Below the pieces are notes generated by a model. The model was not told where the DNA came from and searched no databases. It worked only from the letters and a program-made list of their open reading frames with translations. Of a DNA stretch of 64,000 nt, positions 63,258 through 64,000 are shown in pieces. Source of the DNA: an uncultured Planctomycetaceae bacterium (lineage in GTDB: Bacteria; Planctomycetota; Planctomycetia; Planctomycetales; Planctomycetaceae); the NCBI GenBank assembly GCA_943787265.1, contig CALSLT010000004.1:248001-312000 (forward strand), read 5' to 3'. Position 1 is the stretch's first letter; the number at the start of each line of letters is the position of its first letter. A program made the translations under genes and the position numbers.

Positions 63258-64000
63258 TGTACGCTCAGTACTGGAACCTCGACAGCAAGCCGTTCGAGTG
63301 TGATTCGGATCCGGCTTTCTTCTTCCGCAGCCGCACTCACCAGGCCGCGTTGTTGAAACTGCGATACCTCATCGACAGTAACAAAGGTGCCGCGGTTCTG
63401 TGTGGCAACACCGGAGTCGGCAAGACCTTCCTGCTGCGCATGTTCAAGCAGGAATTGCAGGAAAGCGATGAACGGTTCGGCCCGTTTGTCCAGCTCAACT
63501 ATCCGTTTTTGACTTCGAACGAACTGGTCGGATTCCTGGCGGCGGAACTTGGAGCGGAAGAAGCCATCGTCCGCAACGCCGACATCGGCTTCGACACGAC
63601 TCTGCGCTTGCTGGAAGCTCGGCTGGCCCACTTCAAAGAAGTCGGCCGCCACCCCATCATCGTCCTGGACGAAGCTCACCTGATCGAGGATCAGAAAGTC
63701 TTCCGAACAATTCAGCTCCTGCTTAACTACCGCTCGGACTACTCATTCACGTTTCTGCTAGCCGGTCAGCCGAGCGTCCTGAGCCGAGTATCCAGACTGA
63801 CCGAACTCGACGAACGCATCGGCGTGAAGTCGCTGATCCAGCCATTCAGCCGCGAAGAAACGGCCGAGTACGTCAGCCACCGCCTGGAAGTTGCCGGCGT
63901 TGCTGAGTCGCCATTCGACGAATCGGCCCTCGACGAAATCCACGAACTCTCAGGCGGAGTCCCGCGTCGCATCAACCGAATCGCCGACCTGTCACTCCTC
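63258..64000 (+). CDS. ExeA-type AAA ATPase (3' end outside window)
   Basis: From ATG 63258 the frame runs open to the right edge, covering about 247 residues. It starts MYAQYWNLDSKPFECDSDPA, as in ExeA/GspA. Walker A is GNTGVGKTFLLR and Walker B is HPIIVLDEAHLIED. A sensor-like FLLAGQPSVLSR and RLTELDERIGVKSLIQPFS follow, then SGGVPRRINRIADLSLL. ExeA ATPases help assemble secretin pores or act in pilus and secretion systems. A peptidoglycan-binding C-terminal domain may follow outside. The single-pass protein upstream may be its partner. Confidence 0.88.

Overview
The window reads as a chromosomal segment of a marine-type planctomycete (phylum Planctomycetota, order Planctomycetales or a near relative). 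The evidence is the protein families: PSD1/DUF1549/DUF1553 cytochrome-type proteins paired with DUF1501 Tat-exported proteins, a PVC-type heme-binding CxxCH protein, a DUF1552 remnant, many S1 sulfatases, a cysteine-rich YTV-repeat wall protein, and a XylR-type regulator with a LacI-like sensor and AraC output. The species cannot be named from the sequence alone.

Layout. 0-7.4 kb: an AstE/AspA-type zinc deacylase cut by the left edge, a beta-lactamase-fold serine hydrolase, a DapA-like aldolase, a DUF1501 protein, a Tat-exported Gfo/Idh/MocA oxidoreductase and an endonuclease/exonuclease/phosphatase lipoprotein. 7.4-15.2 kb: a small protein with four SPLDxIRK motifs, an FtsQ-like POTRA membrane protein, an Hsp70 with a disordered tail and zinc ribbon, a triple-STN secretin-like protein, and a truncated secreted protein whose 3' end is replaced by an inverted IS3-type remnant. 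15.4-33.5 kb: the main accessory region, a XylR-type regulator divergent from a one-direction gene train: PSD1/DUF1549/DUF1553, DUF1501, sulfatase, sulfatase, a double sulfatase, a sulfatase with a C-terminal beta-propeller, a decayed DUF1552/sulfatase remnant, and a sulfatase with EF-hands. This looks like a locus for desulfating a sulfated glycan. The PSD1 protein and the double sulfatase carry a similar beta-sandwich-like module, which suggests a shared ligand.

33.5-48 kb: an enolase-superfamily enzyme, a small membrane protein with an overlapping winged-helix-like partner, a PDZ protein, a GspF/PilC-type membrane protein, an orphan DUF1501 protein, the YTV wall protein, a complete IS30-family element with 25-bp terminal repeats and a 3-bp target duplication, a helix-hairpin-helix protein, and a large PVC-type CxxCH protein with discoidin and HEAT regions. 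48-57.9 kb (minus strand): an integral membrane protein, tilS and a cupin, then an exopolysaccharide set: Wza-type exporter, Wzc-type tyrosine autokinase with a Gly-Tyr repeat tail, and an O-antigen ligase/polymerase with TPRs. 58-64 kb: csrA with a good sigma70-type promoter, tRNA-Glu(UUC), a small conserved protein, a transketolase, trmL, fabI, a single-pass membrane protein and an ExeA-type AAA ATPase cut by the right edge.

Intergenic DNA carries several short inverted-repeat families (a 31-bp-arm hairpin at 4.66 kb, gtagccgg elements at 7.5 and 9.6 kb, and GGTGCGTC palindromes at 2.2 and 58.9 kb). Many long ORFs antisense to the real genes were judged to be codon-bias shadows. No CRISPR array, rRNA or replication origin was seen.
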